Shown here: positions 1 to 8,059 of the stretch, one piece after another
Position numbering within the stretch: the stretch's first letter is position 1
How the letters are laid out: each line of letters begins with the position of its first letter
DNA from: Robertmurraya korlensis
GTDB taxonomy: Bacteria; Bacillota; Bacilli; Bacillales; Cytobacillaceae
Direction: 5' to 3'
Assembly: GCF_023715225.1 (NCBI RefSeq)
Contig: NZ_JAMBNS010000001.1
Location: 434,001-498,000, forward strand
Length of the DNA: 64,000 nt
Made by a program: the position numbers and the translations under genes
Notes under the pieces: generated by a model
Seen by the model: only the letters and a program-made list of their open reading frames with translations
What the model was told of the DNA's origin: nothing
Databases searched by the model: none

Positions 1-809
1 TAGAAGACGTTGACCAAATTGGAGCAAGAATGCCAGAAAAGCTTCAAATGCTTGTTTTTTCAGCCACCATTCCAGAAAAGCTAAAACCTTTTCTAAAGAA
101 GTATATGGAAAATCCTAAGTATATTCATATTGAACCAAAGCAGTTAACTGCAGCGAAGATTGAACATATTCTTCTTCCATCAAGACATCGTGAAAAGTCA
201 AATCTTGTGTATGAGGCGCTGAAGTTGTATAACCCTTATTTAGCGATTGTCTTTACGAATACAAAGAAAAAAGCCGAGGAAGTCGCTACAGCACTTACTC
301 AAAGAGGGTTAAAAGTTGGTAGAATTCATGGAGATTTAAGTCCCCGTGAACGTAAGCGGATGATGAAGCAAATCACGGATTTGGAATTTCAATATATTGT
401 AGCTACCGATTTAGCTGCAAGGGGAATTGACATTCCAGGGATTAGCCATGTGATTAACTATGAGCTTCCAACTGACTTAGATTTTTATGTACACCGTGTT
501 GGTAGAACAGCTAGAGCGGGGAATTCGGGAATAGCTCTCACAGTTTATGAGCCATCTGATGAAGATGCATTAAATAGGCTTGAAAAACTGGGGATTGAAT
601 TTAAGCATATTGATATTAAAAAAGGTGAACTCTCCGAGCTTGAAGATCGTAACAGACGAAAAAAGAGAACAAAGCAGACTGATGAGGTAGATAAGTTAGC
701 GAAGTCTTTTGTTAAAAAACCGTCAAAGGTGAAGCCGGGCTATAAGAAGAAGATGCAGTTTGAAATGGATAAAATTAAGAAAAGACAGAACCGATTGAAA
801 AAGAAATAA
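1..809 (+). CDS. cshB: DEAD-box RNA helicase CshB, C-terminal part (5' end outside window)
   Basis: The open frame runs in from the left edge, so this is the C-terminal half of a DEAD-box ATP-dependent RNA helicase. Visible are the SAT motif (motif III, FSATIP), the helicase C-terminal RecA-like domain with FTNTKK, ATDLAARGIDIP (motif V) and HRVGRTARAG (motif VI), and a basic Lys/Arg-rich tail that fits RNA binding. B. subtilis CshB is a cold-shock-associated helicase acting in mRNA remodelling and degradation. Position immediately before nfo matches the B. subtilis yqfR(cshB)-nfo order, which is why CshB is chosen over the other paralogues. The ATG at 30 is an internal methionine, not the start. 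Confidence 0.9.
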   Translation, partial: EDVDQIGARMPEKLQMLVFSATIPEKLKPFLKKYMENPKYIHIEPKQLTAAKIEHILLPSRHREKSNLVYEALKLYNPYLAIVFTNTKKKAEEVATALTQRGLKVGRIHGDLSPRERKRMMKQITDLEFQYIVATDLAARGIDIPGISHVINYELPTDLDFYVHRVGRTARAGNSGIALTVYEPSDEDALNRLEKLGIEFKHIDIKKGELSELEDRNRRKKRTKQTDEVDKLAKSFVKKPSKVKPGYKKKMQFEMDKIKKRQNRLKKK

Positions 810-828
810 GAGGTAGGAGAGTGGAGAA

Positions 829-1725
829 ATGCTGAAATTAGGTTCACATGTTTCAATGAGTGGGAAAAGTATGTTGCTAGCATCTAGTGAAGAAGCAATC
901 TCATACGGTGCGAATACTTTCATGATCTACACAGGTGCTCCTCAAAATACTCGAAGAAAGAAAATAGAAGATTTAAACATCGAAGCAGGTCAAAAACATA
1001 TGGAGCAAAATGGAATCAATTTAGAAGATATTGTTGTGCATGCTCCATATATTATTAATATTGGAAATACTACCAACCCAGATACATTTGACCTTGGTGT
1101 CCGATTTTTAAAATCAGAAATCGAACGTACAGAGGCGATCGGTGCAAGGCAAATTGTTCTGCATCCAGGAGCTCATGTAGGAGCAGGGGAAGAGGCTGGA
1201 ATCAAGAAGATCATTGAGGGTCTTAATGAGGTTCTAACTGGAAATGAGCAACTTCAGATTGCTTTAGAAACAATGGCTGGCAAAGGATCTGAATGCGGAA
1301 AAAGCTTCGAAGAATTAGCGATGATCATAGACGGTGTCAAACATAATGAAAAGCTTTCTATTTGCTTTGATACTTGTCATATTCATGATGCGGGCTATAA
1401 CATTGTTGATGATTTTGACGGAGTTCTTAACGAGTTTGATAAAACCATTGGTATTGATCGCTTAAAGGTCCTTCATATTAATGATAGTAAGAATGATCGT
1501 GGTTCAAGAAAAGATAGACATGAGAATATTGGATATGGAAAGATTGGATTTGAAGCACTTTCTTATATTGTGCATCATCCGCAGCTAATAAGTATTCCAA
1601 AAATCCTTGAAACACCGTTTGTTGGGGAAGATAAGAATAATAAAAAAGCACCATACAAACAAGAAATTGACATGTTAACTTCAAAAGTATTTAACGAAAA
1701 CCTACTCGAACATATAATGGCATAA
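829..1725 (+). CDS. nfo: Endonuclease IV (AP endonuclease)
   Basis: A 298-residue type IV apurinic/apyrimidinic endonuclease of base excision repair; it cleaves 5' to abasic sites using three zinc ions in a TIM barrel. Family signatures are visible: [10 protein letters not shown] at the N-terminus, [30 protein letters not shown] and [20 protein letters not shown], which supply the His, Glu and Asp metal ligands. Length is typical. It starts 20 bases after cshB behind an AGGTAGGAGAG ribosome site and is probably co-transcribed with it. A strong hairpin follows the stop codon. Confidence 0.97.
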   Translation: MLKLGSHVSMSGKSMLLASSEEAISYGANTFMIYTGAPQNTRRKKIEDLNIEAGQKHMEQNGINLEDIVVHAPYIINIGNTTNPDTFDLGVRFLKSEIERTEAIGARQIVLHPGAHVGAGEEAGIKKIIEGLNEVLTGNEQLQIALETMAGKGSECGKSFEELAMIIDGVKHNEKLSICFDTCHIHDAGYNIVDDFDGVLNEFDKTIGIDRLKVLHINDSKNDRGSRKDRHENIGYGKIGFEALSYIVHHPQLISIPKILETPFVGEDKNNKKAPYKQEIDMLTSKVFNENLLEHIMA

Positions 1726-1726
1726 A

Positions 1727-1762
1727 AAAGAGAAGGCTCATTGAAAAATGAGCCTCTGTTTA
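1727..1762. terminator. Bidirectional terminator between nfo and yqfT
   Basis: Stem AGAAGGCTCATT (1731-1742) pairs with AATGAGCCTCT (1747-1757) around a GAAA loop, with A-rich sequence on the left and T-rich on the right. It sits between two convergent genes and can serve both. Confidence 0.85.
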
Positions 1763-1763
1763 A

Positions 1764-2018
1764 TTATTTCGTGAATTGTGTAACCAATTGACTGACGGCT
1801 TTTGCCGTTGCAGGACTCGTTAATCTTTCAATTTCCTTTAACAGTTTCGCTCTTTCTGAAGTATTAAAAATATCTACTTGTCTTCCCTTAAGATGGGAAG
1901 CAATTTTTTTGGCTTCATTAACGGTAATAGTAACTCCAAATTGTTTGGCGTATTTCAGTAATTCTTCTGTCGTAATTGTGTTTATTTTGTGATTAACAAT
2001 GGATTGAAAGATACTCAC
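1764..2018 (-). CDS. yqfT: YqfT-type DUF2624 protein
   Basis: An 84-residue protein of unknown function. Its position between nfo and the metal-transport genes, its size and its sequence (NHKINTITTEELLKYAKQFG, then SHLKGRQVDIFNT) match the DUF2624/YqfT family found in Bacillaceae. It is predicted to be soluble and helical with no signal peptide or metal motif. It is convergent with nfo and divergent from the zinc operon. The family link is from memory; no biochemical role is known to me. Confidence 0.8.
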   Translation of the reverse strand: MSIFQSIVNHKINTITTEELLKYAKQFGVTITVNEAKKIASHLKGRQVDIFNTSERAKLLKEIERLTSPATAKAVSQLVTQFTK

Positions 2019-2130
2019 GAATTCACCACTCCCTGATGTTAATCTATGTTGCTAGCTAATAAAAGGTGTAAACAAAGGGGGCACGAAGTACTTCCTTTAC
2101 ATCGTTTCATTTCTCATGTATACTACTTTT

Positions 2131-2154
2131 TGTAAATCGGAATGATTCTGATAA
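2131..2154 (+). promoter_or_regulatory. Zur box upstream of znuCB-zur
   Basis: The interrupted palindrome TCGGAAT (2137-2143), G, ATTCTGA (2145-2151) has one mismatch between arms and is flanked by AAA on the left. It resembles the Fur-family 7-1-7 operator used by Bacillus Zur. It lies 19 bases before the znuC start, so bound Zur would block transcription of the operon, including zur itself. Confidence 0.75.
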
Positions 2155-2169
2155 TATTAGGTGGTTAAA

Positions 2170-2964
2170 ATGGAAAATATTATAAATGTAAATAAACTGA
2201 CTTATAAGTACGAAAAGGAAAATGTACTTGAAGATATTCATTTTTCAGTTCCTCGTGGAGCATTTTTGGGACTTGTTGGCCCTAATGGTTCAGGAAAGTC
2301 AACTTTATTAAAAATAATCTTAGGCTTATTAAAGCTTCAAAAGGGAGAAGTCGAATTATTTGGAACAGCCATTGAGCAGTTTAAAGATTGGCATCGAATC
2401 GGCTTTGTTTCACAAAAAGCAAATTCCTTTAATTCGGGATTCCCCGCAACAGTATACGAAGTGGTTTCAAGTGGGTTAACCAAAAAAGTAGGATTGTTTA
2501 AAAGGCATAAGGAAGAGGATAAAGAAAAGATACGAGCTGCGATTGATTCTGTGGGGCTAACGGAAAAAATAGGAAGCAATATCGGTGAGTTGTCAGGAGG
2601 ACAACAGCAAAGAGTTTTTATCGCTCGTGCCTTAGTAAGTGACCCAGACTTACTTATCTTAGATGAGCCCACAGTTGGTGTTGATGCAAAAAATGTCCAA
2701 TCCTTTTACGAAATGCTTACAGAGCTTAATCAAGATCGAGGGATAACATTAATTTTAGTCACTCATGATATCGGTACGATTACAGATAAAGTGACCCATG
2801 TTGCTTGCTTAAATAAGCATATGCACTTTCATGGTGATACAGAGGAGTTTGAAAAACAAAATATGTCTGACCTATATGGACATGATGTTCAAGTTCTTAT
2901 GCATGAACATGACCAACACCATCACCATCACCATGTTCATCATCACGGAGGGGAAAATCGGTGA
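2170..2964 (+). CDS. znuC: Zinc ABC transporter ATPase with His-rich tail
   Basis: A 264-residue ABC ATPase energising zinc (possibly manganese) import. Walker A is GPNGSGKST, the signature is [15 protein letters not shown], Walker B is LLILDEP, and the switch His is in LVTHD. The protein ends in a long histidine-rich tail (HEHDQHHHHHHVHHHGG) beyond the normal ATPase fold. The ATG at 2170 is chosen because TTAGGTGG stands just before it; the GTG at 2161 falls inside that ribosome site. The stop overlaps the start of znuB. No solute-binding protein gene is next to it. Confidence 0.92.
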   Translation: MENIINVNKLTYKYEKENVLEDIHFSVPRGAFLGLVGPNGSGKSTLLKIILGLLKLQKGEVELFGTAIEQFKDWHRIGFVSQKANSFNSGFPATVYEVVSSGLTKKVGLFKRHKEEDKEKIRAAIDSVGLTEKIGSNIGELSGGQQQRVFIARALVSDPDLLILDEPTVGVDAKNVQSFYEMLTELNQDRGITLILVTHDIGTITDKVTHVACLNKHMHFHGDTEEFEKQNMSDLYGHDVQVLMHEHDQHHHHHHVHHHGGENR

Positions 2965-3812
2965 TTGAAGCGATATTTAAATATGAATTTTTACAAAATG
3001 CATTTCTCACAGGTGCAATCATTGGAATAATTGCGCCTTTACTTGGTGTCTATATTGTAGTTAGAAGACTTTCTCTAATAGCCGATGCTTTAAGCCATGT
3101 TACATTAGCTGGTATAGCGGCAAGCTTGCTTCTTGAAAAAAGGCTTTTGTTCACTACGGGATTAAATCCGATCTATTTAGGAATGACCTTTTCTGTAATT
3201 GGTTCTTTGTTTATCGAAAAGCTTAGAACTGTATATAAACATTATCAAGAGCTCGCTATCCCCATTATTTTGTCTAGTGGTATTGGCTTAGGTGTTATTT
3301 TCATTTCATTAGCCGATGGATTCAATACAGATTTATATAGTTATTTATTCGGTAGCGTGAGTGCAGTCAGTCGAACAGACTTAGTCATTATCATTATCAT
3401 CAGTGTGATTGTGGTAGCTTTCATTACGCTTTTATATAAGGAATTATTTCTTCTTTCATTTGACGAAGAACACGCAAAAGCTTCAGGTATAGCCGTGAAG
3501 TCCCTTCATTTCTTTTTCATTGTTTTAGTTGCACTAGTCATTGCAGCTTCGATGAGAATTGTTGGAATTTTACTAGTATCTTCGCTCATGACTCTCCCTG
3601 TAGCTGCAAGTATTCGGATTGCAAAAGGATTTAAACAAACCATCCTACTTTCTATGGTTTTCGGAGAAGTTTCTGTACTTGGTGGGCTGACCATTTCTTA
3701 TTATCTTGATTTGGCACCGGGTGGAACGATTGTAGTTATTGCTGTATTGATTCTCATTCTTGTTATATTATTAAAGAAAATGTACCAATGGAAACATGAG
3801 GTGAGAGAATGA
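2961..3812 (+). CDS. znuB: Zinc ABC transporter permease
   Basis: A 283-residue ABC-3 family membrane permease with about eight hydrophobic segments; the family motif region [13 protein letters not shown] is near residues 42-54. It forms the membrane channel for the ZnuC ATPase. The GTG start at 2961 overlaps the znuC stop (GTGA) and has GGAGGGG upstream, indicating translational coupling. The 3' end overlaps zur in the same way, so znuC-znuB-zur is a single operon. Manganese as substrate is possible for this family, but the Zur box and cotranscribed zur favour zinc. Confidence 0.92.
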   Translation: MIEAIFKYEFLQNAFLTGAIIGIIAPLLGVYIVVRRLSLIADALSHVTLAGIAASLLLEKRLLFTTGLNPIYLGMTFSVIGSLFIEKLRTVYKHYQELAIPIILSSGIGLGVIFISLADGFNTDLYSYLFGSVSAVSRTDLVIIIIISVIVVAFITLLYKELFLLSFDEEHAKASGIAVKSLHFFFIVLVALVIAASMRIVGILLVSSLMTLPVAASIRIAKGFKQTILLSMVFGEVSVLGGLTISYYLDLAPGGTIVVIAVLILILVILLKKMYQWKHEVRE

Positions 3813-4225
3813 ATGTAACGGAAGCTCTTGATTTATTAAAAAATAAAGGCTACAAGCATACAGGAAAAAGAGAAGATATGCTTGGTCTTTTTGCTAACAG
3901 TAATAAATATTTAACGGCTAAGGATGTACTTGATCGGATGAAGGATCATTACCCTGGGTTGAGCTTTGATACGATTTATCGTAATCTTTCTTTATTTGTG
4001 GATCTGGGTATTTTTGAAATGACGGAATTATCAGGAGAAAAACATTTTCGTTATTCTTGTGAAAGTAAACACCATCACCATCATTTTATTTGCTTGGACT
4101 GTGGAAAAACGAAGGAAATTGATACTTGCCCTATGAATAGTTTGCAGGAAAGCTTGAAGGACTATGATATATCTGGCCATAAATTTGAAATTTATGGCCG
4201 ATGCCCAGAATGTACGGTGAATTGA
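3809..4225 (+). CDS. zur: Fur-family zinc uptake regulator Zur
   Basis: A 138-residue Fur-family repressor: winged-helix DNA-binding domain at residues 1-80 ([12 protein letters not shown] recognition helix), then a dimerisation domain with structural-zinc cysteines C95/C98 and C132/C135. A run of histidines (88-92) supplies sensing-site ligands. In B. subtilis the gene at this place, yqfV, is Zur. It overlaps znuB by four bases and is thus likely autoregulated through the Zur box at 2131-2154. No clear terminator follows before the convergent yqfW. Confidence 0.93.
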   Translation: MNVTEALDLLKNKGYKHTGKREDMLGLFANSNKYLTAKDVLDRMKDHYPGLSFDTIYRNLSLFVDLGIFEMTELSGEKHFRYSCESKHHHHHFICLDCGKTKEIDTCPMNSLQESLKDYDISGHKFEIYGRCPECTVN

Positions 4226-4229
4226 GTAC

Positions 4230-4799
4230 TTAACAATTGAACCATTTCTCAACCCAATTATTGGCTTCCTTCCAATTAAAAACTCTTTTTACTTCATTTG
4301 GAAGGGAGCCTTGATTATAGGGCGTATCAAATAGAAGTACCGGTATATGGCAGTTCTTTGCAATTTCAATGGCATTTTCATATTTATCCTCAAAAAAGAT
4401 TTCTACTCCGTACTTTTTTGCTGCATCAACTTTTTCATGTGATCCGATAAGTTCTAAATGATCGTAGTTGATTCCATGGTTAATAAACCACTCTTTAGTC
4501 ACCTCCAACACGTTTTCCCCACGAGCACTAATGAATATTAATTCGTGGTGTTTGCCCCATTCTAATAATACTTCTTTTGCTCCCGTAGCTAATGGAGACA
4601 AAGTAAAGATGTCTGCCTCTTTTTTATCATACCAATTGGTAAATACTTTATCTGGAATATCCACTACTTTTAGTAAATCATAATCAGTTAAATCTGAGAG
4701 TGTTAATTGTAATTGAAAGGCTTCATTAATAAAAGGAACAATGGCTGCAGGGCAGGTGATTGTTCCATCAATATCAAATCCTAATTTTCTTTTTTTCAT
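4230..4799 (-). CDS. yqfW: YqfW, HAD-family 5'-nucleotidase (NT5C type)
   Basis: A 189-residue HAD-like phosphatase resembling the 5'(3')-deoxyribonucleotidase type C family. Motif I is FDIDGT with D9 and D11 as nucleophile and acid/base; motif II is the FISARG region; a lysine and FFEDKYENA supply the later motifs. A role in dephosphorylating (deoxy)nucleotides is inferred from the family. I chose ATG 4799 because GGGGAAG precedes it at normal distance; a longer frame to 4832 has no such site. It is convergent with zur, with only four bases between the stops. Confidence 0.85.
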   Translation of the reverse strand: MKKRKLGFDIDGTITCPAAIVPFINEAFQLQLTLSDLTDYDLLKVVDIPDKVFTNWYDKKEADIFTLSPLATGAKEVLLEWGKHHELIFISARGENVLEVTKEWFINHGINYDHLELIGSHEKVDAAKKYGVEIFFEDKYENAIEIAKNCHIPVLLFDTPYNQGSLPNEVKRVFNWKEANNWVEKWFNC

Positions 4800-4926
4800 G
4801 TAGTACTTCCCCATTTCGTTATATTCCATCATTGAAAATAGCCGAATTAGAAATGATTAACAACATAATTGTTGTGTAAAAGCAAATAATAATACTGCTC
4901 CTATCAAAGGAAAGCGAGGGATCAAT

Positions 4927-5304
4927 ATGGCAGATCAAGAACGCAACAACGAAGGATCATTCGATTACCTTCGTACGAGCGACAATGTTGGTGAAACAAA
5001 TAAATACCAACCTGCAGATTATTTAGAAGAAACCTCAGCTGAAATTGCTGCACCAACTACTTTTAACAGGGAAAGAACAACAAATAATGTTGGTGAGACG
5101 ATGAAAAGCGGTACAGGCATAGGGTTTGCTGCTTTAATCATTTCTATCCTTTCATTGTTTGTTGCACCCATTTTGTTTGGAGCAGTTGGAATTGTATTAG
5201 GGTTTATCGCCCGAAGACGTGGAGCAACCGGCCTTGGTAGCTGGGCTATCGGGATTGGAGCGATTTCCATCATTGTGGGTATGTTTATACTACCATTTTT
5301 TTAA
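4927..5304 (+). CDS. yqfX: YqfX-like DUF4190 membrane protein
   Basis: A 125-residue protein with a polar N-terminal half containing two copies of a TxNVGET motif (residues about 18-24 and 53-59) and two hydrophobic helices (about 68-92 and 102-124) separated by a basic RRRG turn. This is the DUF4190 arrangement seen in YqfX. Function unknown; it is likely an integral membrane protein with the N-terminus in the cytosol. AAGCGAGGGATCA is the ribosome site. The duplicated NVGET motif is a small oddity of this family member. Confidence 0.8.
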   Translation: MADQERNNEGSFDYLRTSDNVGETNKYQPADYLEETSAEIAAPTTFNRERTTNNVGETMKSGTGIGFAALIISILSLFVAPILFGAVGIVLGFIARRRGATGLGSWAIGIGAISIIVGMFILPFF

Positions 5305-5314
5305 CCGCTACAGA

Positions 5315-5357
5315 TAAAAGAAGAGGCTCCGGCGATTACGCCAGAGCCTCTTTCCTT
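5315..5357. terminator. Bidirectional terminator yqfX/ispG
   Basis: A 14-base stem, AAGAGGCTCCGGCG (5321-5334) with CGCCAGAGCCTCTT (5339-5352), has an ATTA loop and T-rich flank. It lies between convergent genes. Confidence 0.9.
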
Positions 5358-6464
5358 TTATGATTGCAGTGCTTCCTGATCACGTTTTGCTTGAAATTCT
5401 GCAGCAATTTGATCGATTTCCTTTTTAAGCTCTTCAACCATTGTCGCTTCAGGAACTTTACGGACAATTTCTCCTTTACGGAATAAAAGGCCTTCTCCTC
5501 GAGCTCCTGCTATGCCAATATCGGCTTCTCTTGCTTCACCAGGACCATTTACCGCACAGCCCAATACTGCCACTTTAATGGGTACTTTAATCTGCTGAAT
5601 GTACTCCTCTACCTCGTTTGCGATCGAAATTAAGTCAATTTCAATTCTTCCACATGTTGGACAAGAAATAAGTGTTGCCGCATTTGAAGATAATCCAAAT
5701 GATTTTAATAATTCACGGGCAACCTTAACCTCTTCTACTGGGTCAGCACTTAGTGAAATTCGAACCGTGTTACCAATTCCTTTGCTTAAGATCGCTCCCA
5801 AACCTGCTGCGCTTTTTACAGTACCTGCAAACAAAGTACCTGATTCAGTAATTCCAAGATGTAAAGGATAATCGAACGCTCTTGCTGCTTTATCATAGGC
5901 TTCAATAGCTAGATTCACATCGGATGCCTTCATGCTGACGATGATATCGTGAAAGTCAAGATCTTCTAAAATTTTGATATGGTGCAAGGCACTTTCTACC
6001 ATACCGTCAGCTGTTGGATATCCATATTTCTCTAATATTCTTTTCTCTAACGAACCAGCATTGACACCAATTCTAATTGGAATTCCTTTTTCTTTAGCTG
6101 CTTTAACAACTGCCTCCACTTTTTCGCGACGGCCAATATTACCGGGATTAATACGAATTTTATCCGCTCCTCCCTCAATAGCTTTTAGAGCGAGTTTGTA
6201 ATCAAAGTGGATATCAACCACTAGAGGAATATTAATTCTTTTTTTAATTTCAGAAATGGCGTTAGCGGCTCTTTCATCAGGGCAAGCGACACGCACAATT
6301 TGACAACCGGCTTCTTCTAGCCTCTTTATTTCAGCAACCGTGGCGTCAACATCATGTGTTTTTGTGGTAGTCATACTTTGAATGACAACTTCATTATTTC
6401 CACCAATGGTTAAAGGTCCGACTTTTATGGGACGAGTTTTTGTACGATGTATAATTTCACTCAA
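5358..6464 (-). CDS. ispG: 4-hydroxy-3-methylbut-2-enyl-diphosphate synthase (flavodoxin)
   Basis: A 368-residue IspG/GcpE enzyme of the MEP isoprenoid pathway; it reductively converts MEcPP to HMBPP with a [4Fe-4S] cluster. Cluster ligands C268, C271 (SCPTCGR) and C303 ([11 protein letters not shown]), plus E310, are all present. The N-terminus [16 protein letters not shown] matches known Bacillus IspG starts. It is in the same place as yqfY of B. subtilis and appears monocistronic, with the terminator shared with yqfX. Confidence 0.97.
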   Translation of the reverse strand: MSEIIHRTKTRPIKVGPLTIGGNNEVVIQSMTTTKTHDVDATVAEIKRLEEAGCQIVRVACPDERAANAISEIKKRINIPLVVDIHFDYKLALKAIEGGADKIRINPGNIGRREKVEAVVKAAKEKGIPIRIGVNAGSLEKRILEKYGYPTADGMVESALHHIKILEDLDFHDIIVSMKASDVNLAIEAYDKAARAFDYPLHLGITESGTLFAGTVKSAAGLGAILSKGIGNTVRISLSADPVEEVKVARELLKSFGLSSNAATLISCPTCGRIEIDLISIANEVEEYIQQIKVPIKVAVLGCAVNGPGEAREADIGIAGARGEGLLFRKGEIVRKVPEATMVEELKKEIDQIAAEFQAKRDQEALQS

Positions 6465-6587
6465 CAGTGATTCTCTCCTTTTGAAAAAAAGATCTAAATT
6501 AATCTTAGTACTTTCCTATTGAACATTGTAACAATGAACGTGAAAGGTGACAAGAATCTTGATGCCGTGAAAAAGTCTCCATTATTG

Positions 6588-6938
6588 TTAGTTGCTATCG
6601 GACTTGCTGTAATCAGGAAATAGGTATGACTTTCCGGCTTGAATTTCCTCAGGTTTTTTTCCTTTATTTAATATAATAAAATCATTTACTACTTTTTCAA
6701 TTGGAACTGGTATCGATCCTTTTAGTTGAGACTCTATAATTGAAAGAACTGTATCTCCCTGTTCTACAGTTTTACTAAAAGTTACAAGAACAGTTTCATC
6801 TATTTGATTTACTTTAGAATCTACTTCAATGGATTCTATCGTTTCATTGGTTGTGTTTGGTATCGTACCTATGCTTAAGTCAACATATATGATATACAAA
6901 ATAAGAGTAACTAGTAGAGAAACGAAGAGACGTTTCAT
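6588..6938 (-). CDS. yqfZ: YqfZ-like LysM-type exported protein
   Basis: A 116-residue protein with an N-terminal hydrophobic segment (residues 3-18, signal anchor or signal peptide) followed by a LysM-like region: VEQGDTVLSIIESQ, then IILNKGKKPEEIQAGKSYLFPDY. LysM modules bind peptidoglycan or chitin-like glycans, so an envelope location is likely. Location after ispG matches yqfZ. Function otherwise unknown. An AAGGAGAATCGTCC site precedes the ATG. Confidence 0.8.
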   Translation of the reverse strand: MKRLFVSLLVTLILYIIYVDLSIGTIPNTTNETIESIEVDSKVNQIDETVLVTFSKTVEQGDTVLSIIESQLKGSIPVPIEKVVNDFIILNKGKKPEEIQAGKSYLFPDYSKSDSN

Positions 6939-7002
6939 GGACGATTCTCCTTATTAGTAGAGTTACTCTATTTATATGCAGTAGATAGATTAGTAGTACA
7001 AA

Positions 7003-7040
7003 TAAAAAAAGAAAAACGCGTAATATCGCGTTTTTCTCTT
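7003..7040 (-). terminator. Terminator of the DUF1189 gene
   Basis: Stem GAAAAACGCG (7011-7020) with CGCGTTTTTC (7027-7036), followed on the minus strand by a run of T. It is directly downstream of the minus-strand gene ending at 7041. Confidence 0.85.
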
Positions 7041-7811
7041 TTATTGCTTAACTTTCTGAGGAATTTCTCGTACTGTTAGATACAACATAATGATAGAAAC
7101 GAACCAATTAATGAGGAAACCGTTAGGAACGGTTGTTTGAAAAGCTTCCATTATCGTAAAGAAAATAGTAGGGAGAGTTACACTATAAGCTGATAGTCTC
7201 CATAATTGTCGATATGGTAGATTACGACTAGTTACATTCTTAATAAATAGACCGAACAATGCAAGAATGGTAATTTCAATAAATTTAATGCCGCTTGAAA
7301 AAATATAAATGGTCAATGCAAGGACAGGAATAATAACTGCCAATAAACCGTCCACGGAATGGATCACTTCCAAGGTACTGTCCTTCGTAATATTTAAGTC
7401 GGATAAAGTTGAATAGTCGTAAGTATCGAGCGTTCCTCCTGCAATGAGAACAAACTCATTTTGAAGAAGCGCAAAGGCATTCTCATAGCCCTCTAAATCA
7501 TTCTCACTAACTTCACCAGTAGAATCAAAAATGATGGTAAAATCTGTATCTTCAATATAGATCGGTTCTTCTTGGTCTGCTATGAGTTCACCATTTTCTA
7601 TTGAAAAATCCGGAAGTTCATTATCTACTGTGTGGGCGGCTGTCTCAATTCCATTATTTATAGCTGAGCTTACATAGCTAATAGTTGGGATAACAGAAAT
7701 TAGAGTTAGTAGAAAAACAAAAAGAATGGTTTTTCCAATACCTTGGAATCTTGTTTTAGCAATGTCTTTAGGAGAGTAGAGACTTTTAAATAACTGCTGA
7801 AATATGTTCAT
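7041..7811 (-). CDS. yqgB: DUF1189 membrane protein (YqgB-like)
   Basis: A 256-residue protein with one N-terminal transmembrane helix, an extracytoplasmic acidic region of about 120 residues, then four hydrophobic helices to the C-terminus. This is the DUF1189 architecture; B. subtilis has yqgB here. Function unknown. ATG 7811 (MNIFQQLFKSLYSPKDIAK) is preferred because the conserved N-terminus of the family begins there; the AGAAAGGTG site is somewhat distant, so GTG 7823 is an alternative. Direct repeats resembling PhoP half-sites lie 100-150 bases upstream. Confidence 0.8.
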   Translation of the reverse strand: MNIFQQLFKSLYSPKDIAKTRFQGIGKTILFVFLLTLISVIPTISYVSSAINNGIETAAHTVDNELPDFSIENGELIADQEEPIYIEDTDFTIIFDSTGEVSENDLEGYENAFALLQNEFVLIAGGTLDTYDYSTLSDLNITKDSTLEVIHSVDGLLAVIIPVLALTIYIFSSGIKFIEITILALFGLFIKNVTSRNLPYRQLWRLSAYSVTLPTIFFTIMEAFQTTVPNGFLINWFVSIIMLYLTVREIPQKVKQ

Positions 7812-8059
7812 GACACATGACACACACCTTTCTATGTAATCCTTCATTATTTTATCGTGATATGGCTTTCTTGTCCAAGTAAACACGATTGGTGAAAAAA
7901 TAGGGTTGTGTTTTGTAACATAATTGTAACATTACTATCCTTTTGTTAAGGCATTGTAAATTTAAAGATAATAATATTTACTTTTCTCTTTACGTTACAC
8001 ATAATGATTAAGGGGTTTTTAAGAATAATGTCGAAAAAATGTAGTAGGGGTTGAAATAC

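Noticed and set aside
2919-2946. CAC/CAT microsatellite
   Set aside because: It is the in-frame coding sequence for the ZnuC histidine tail, not a separate repeat element.
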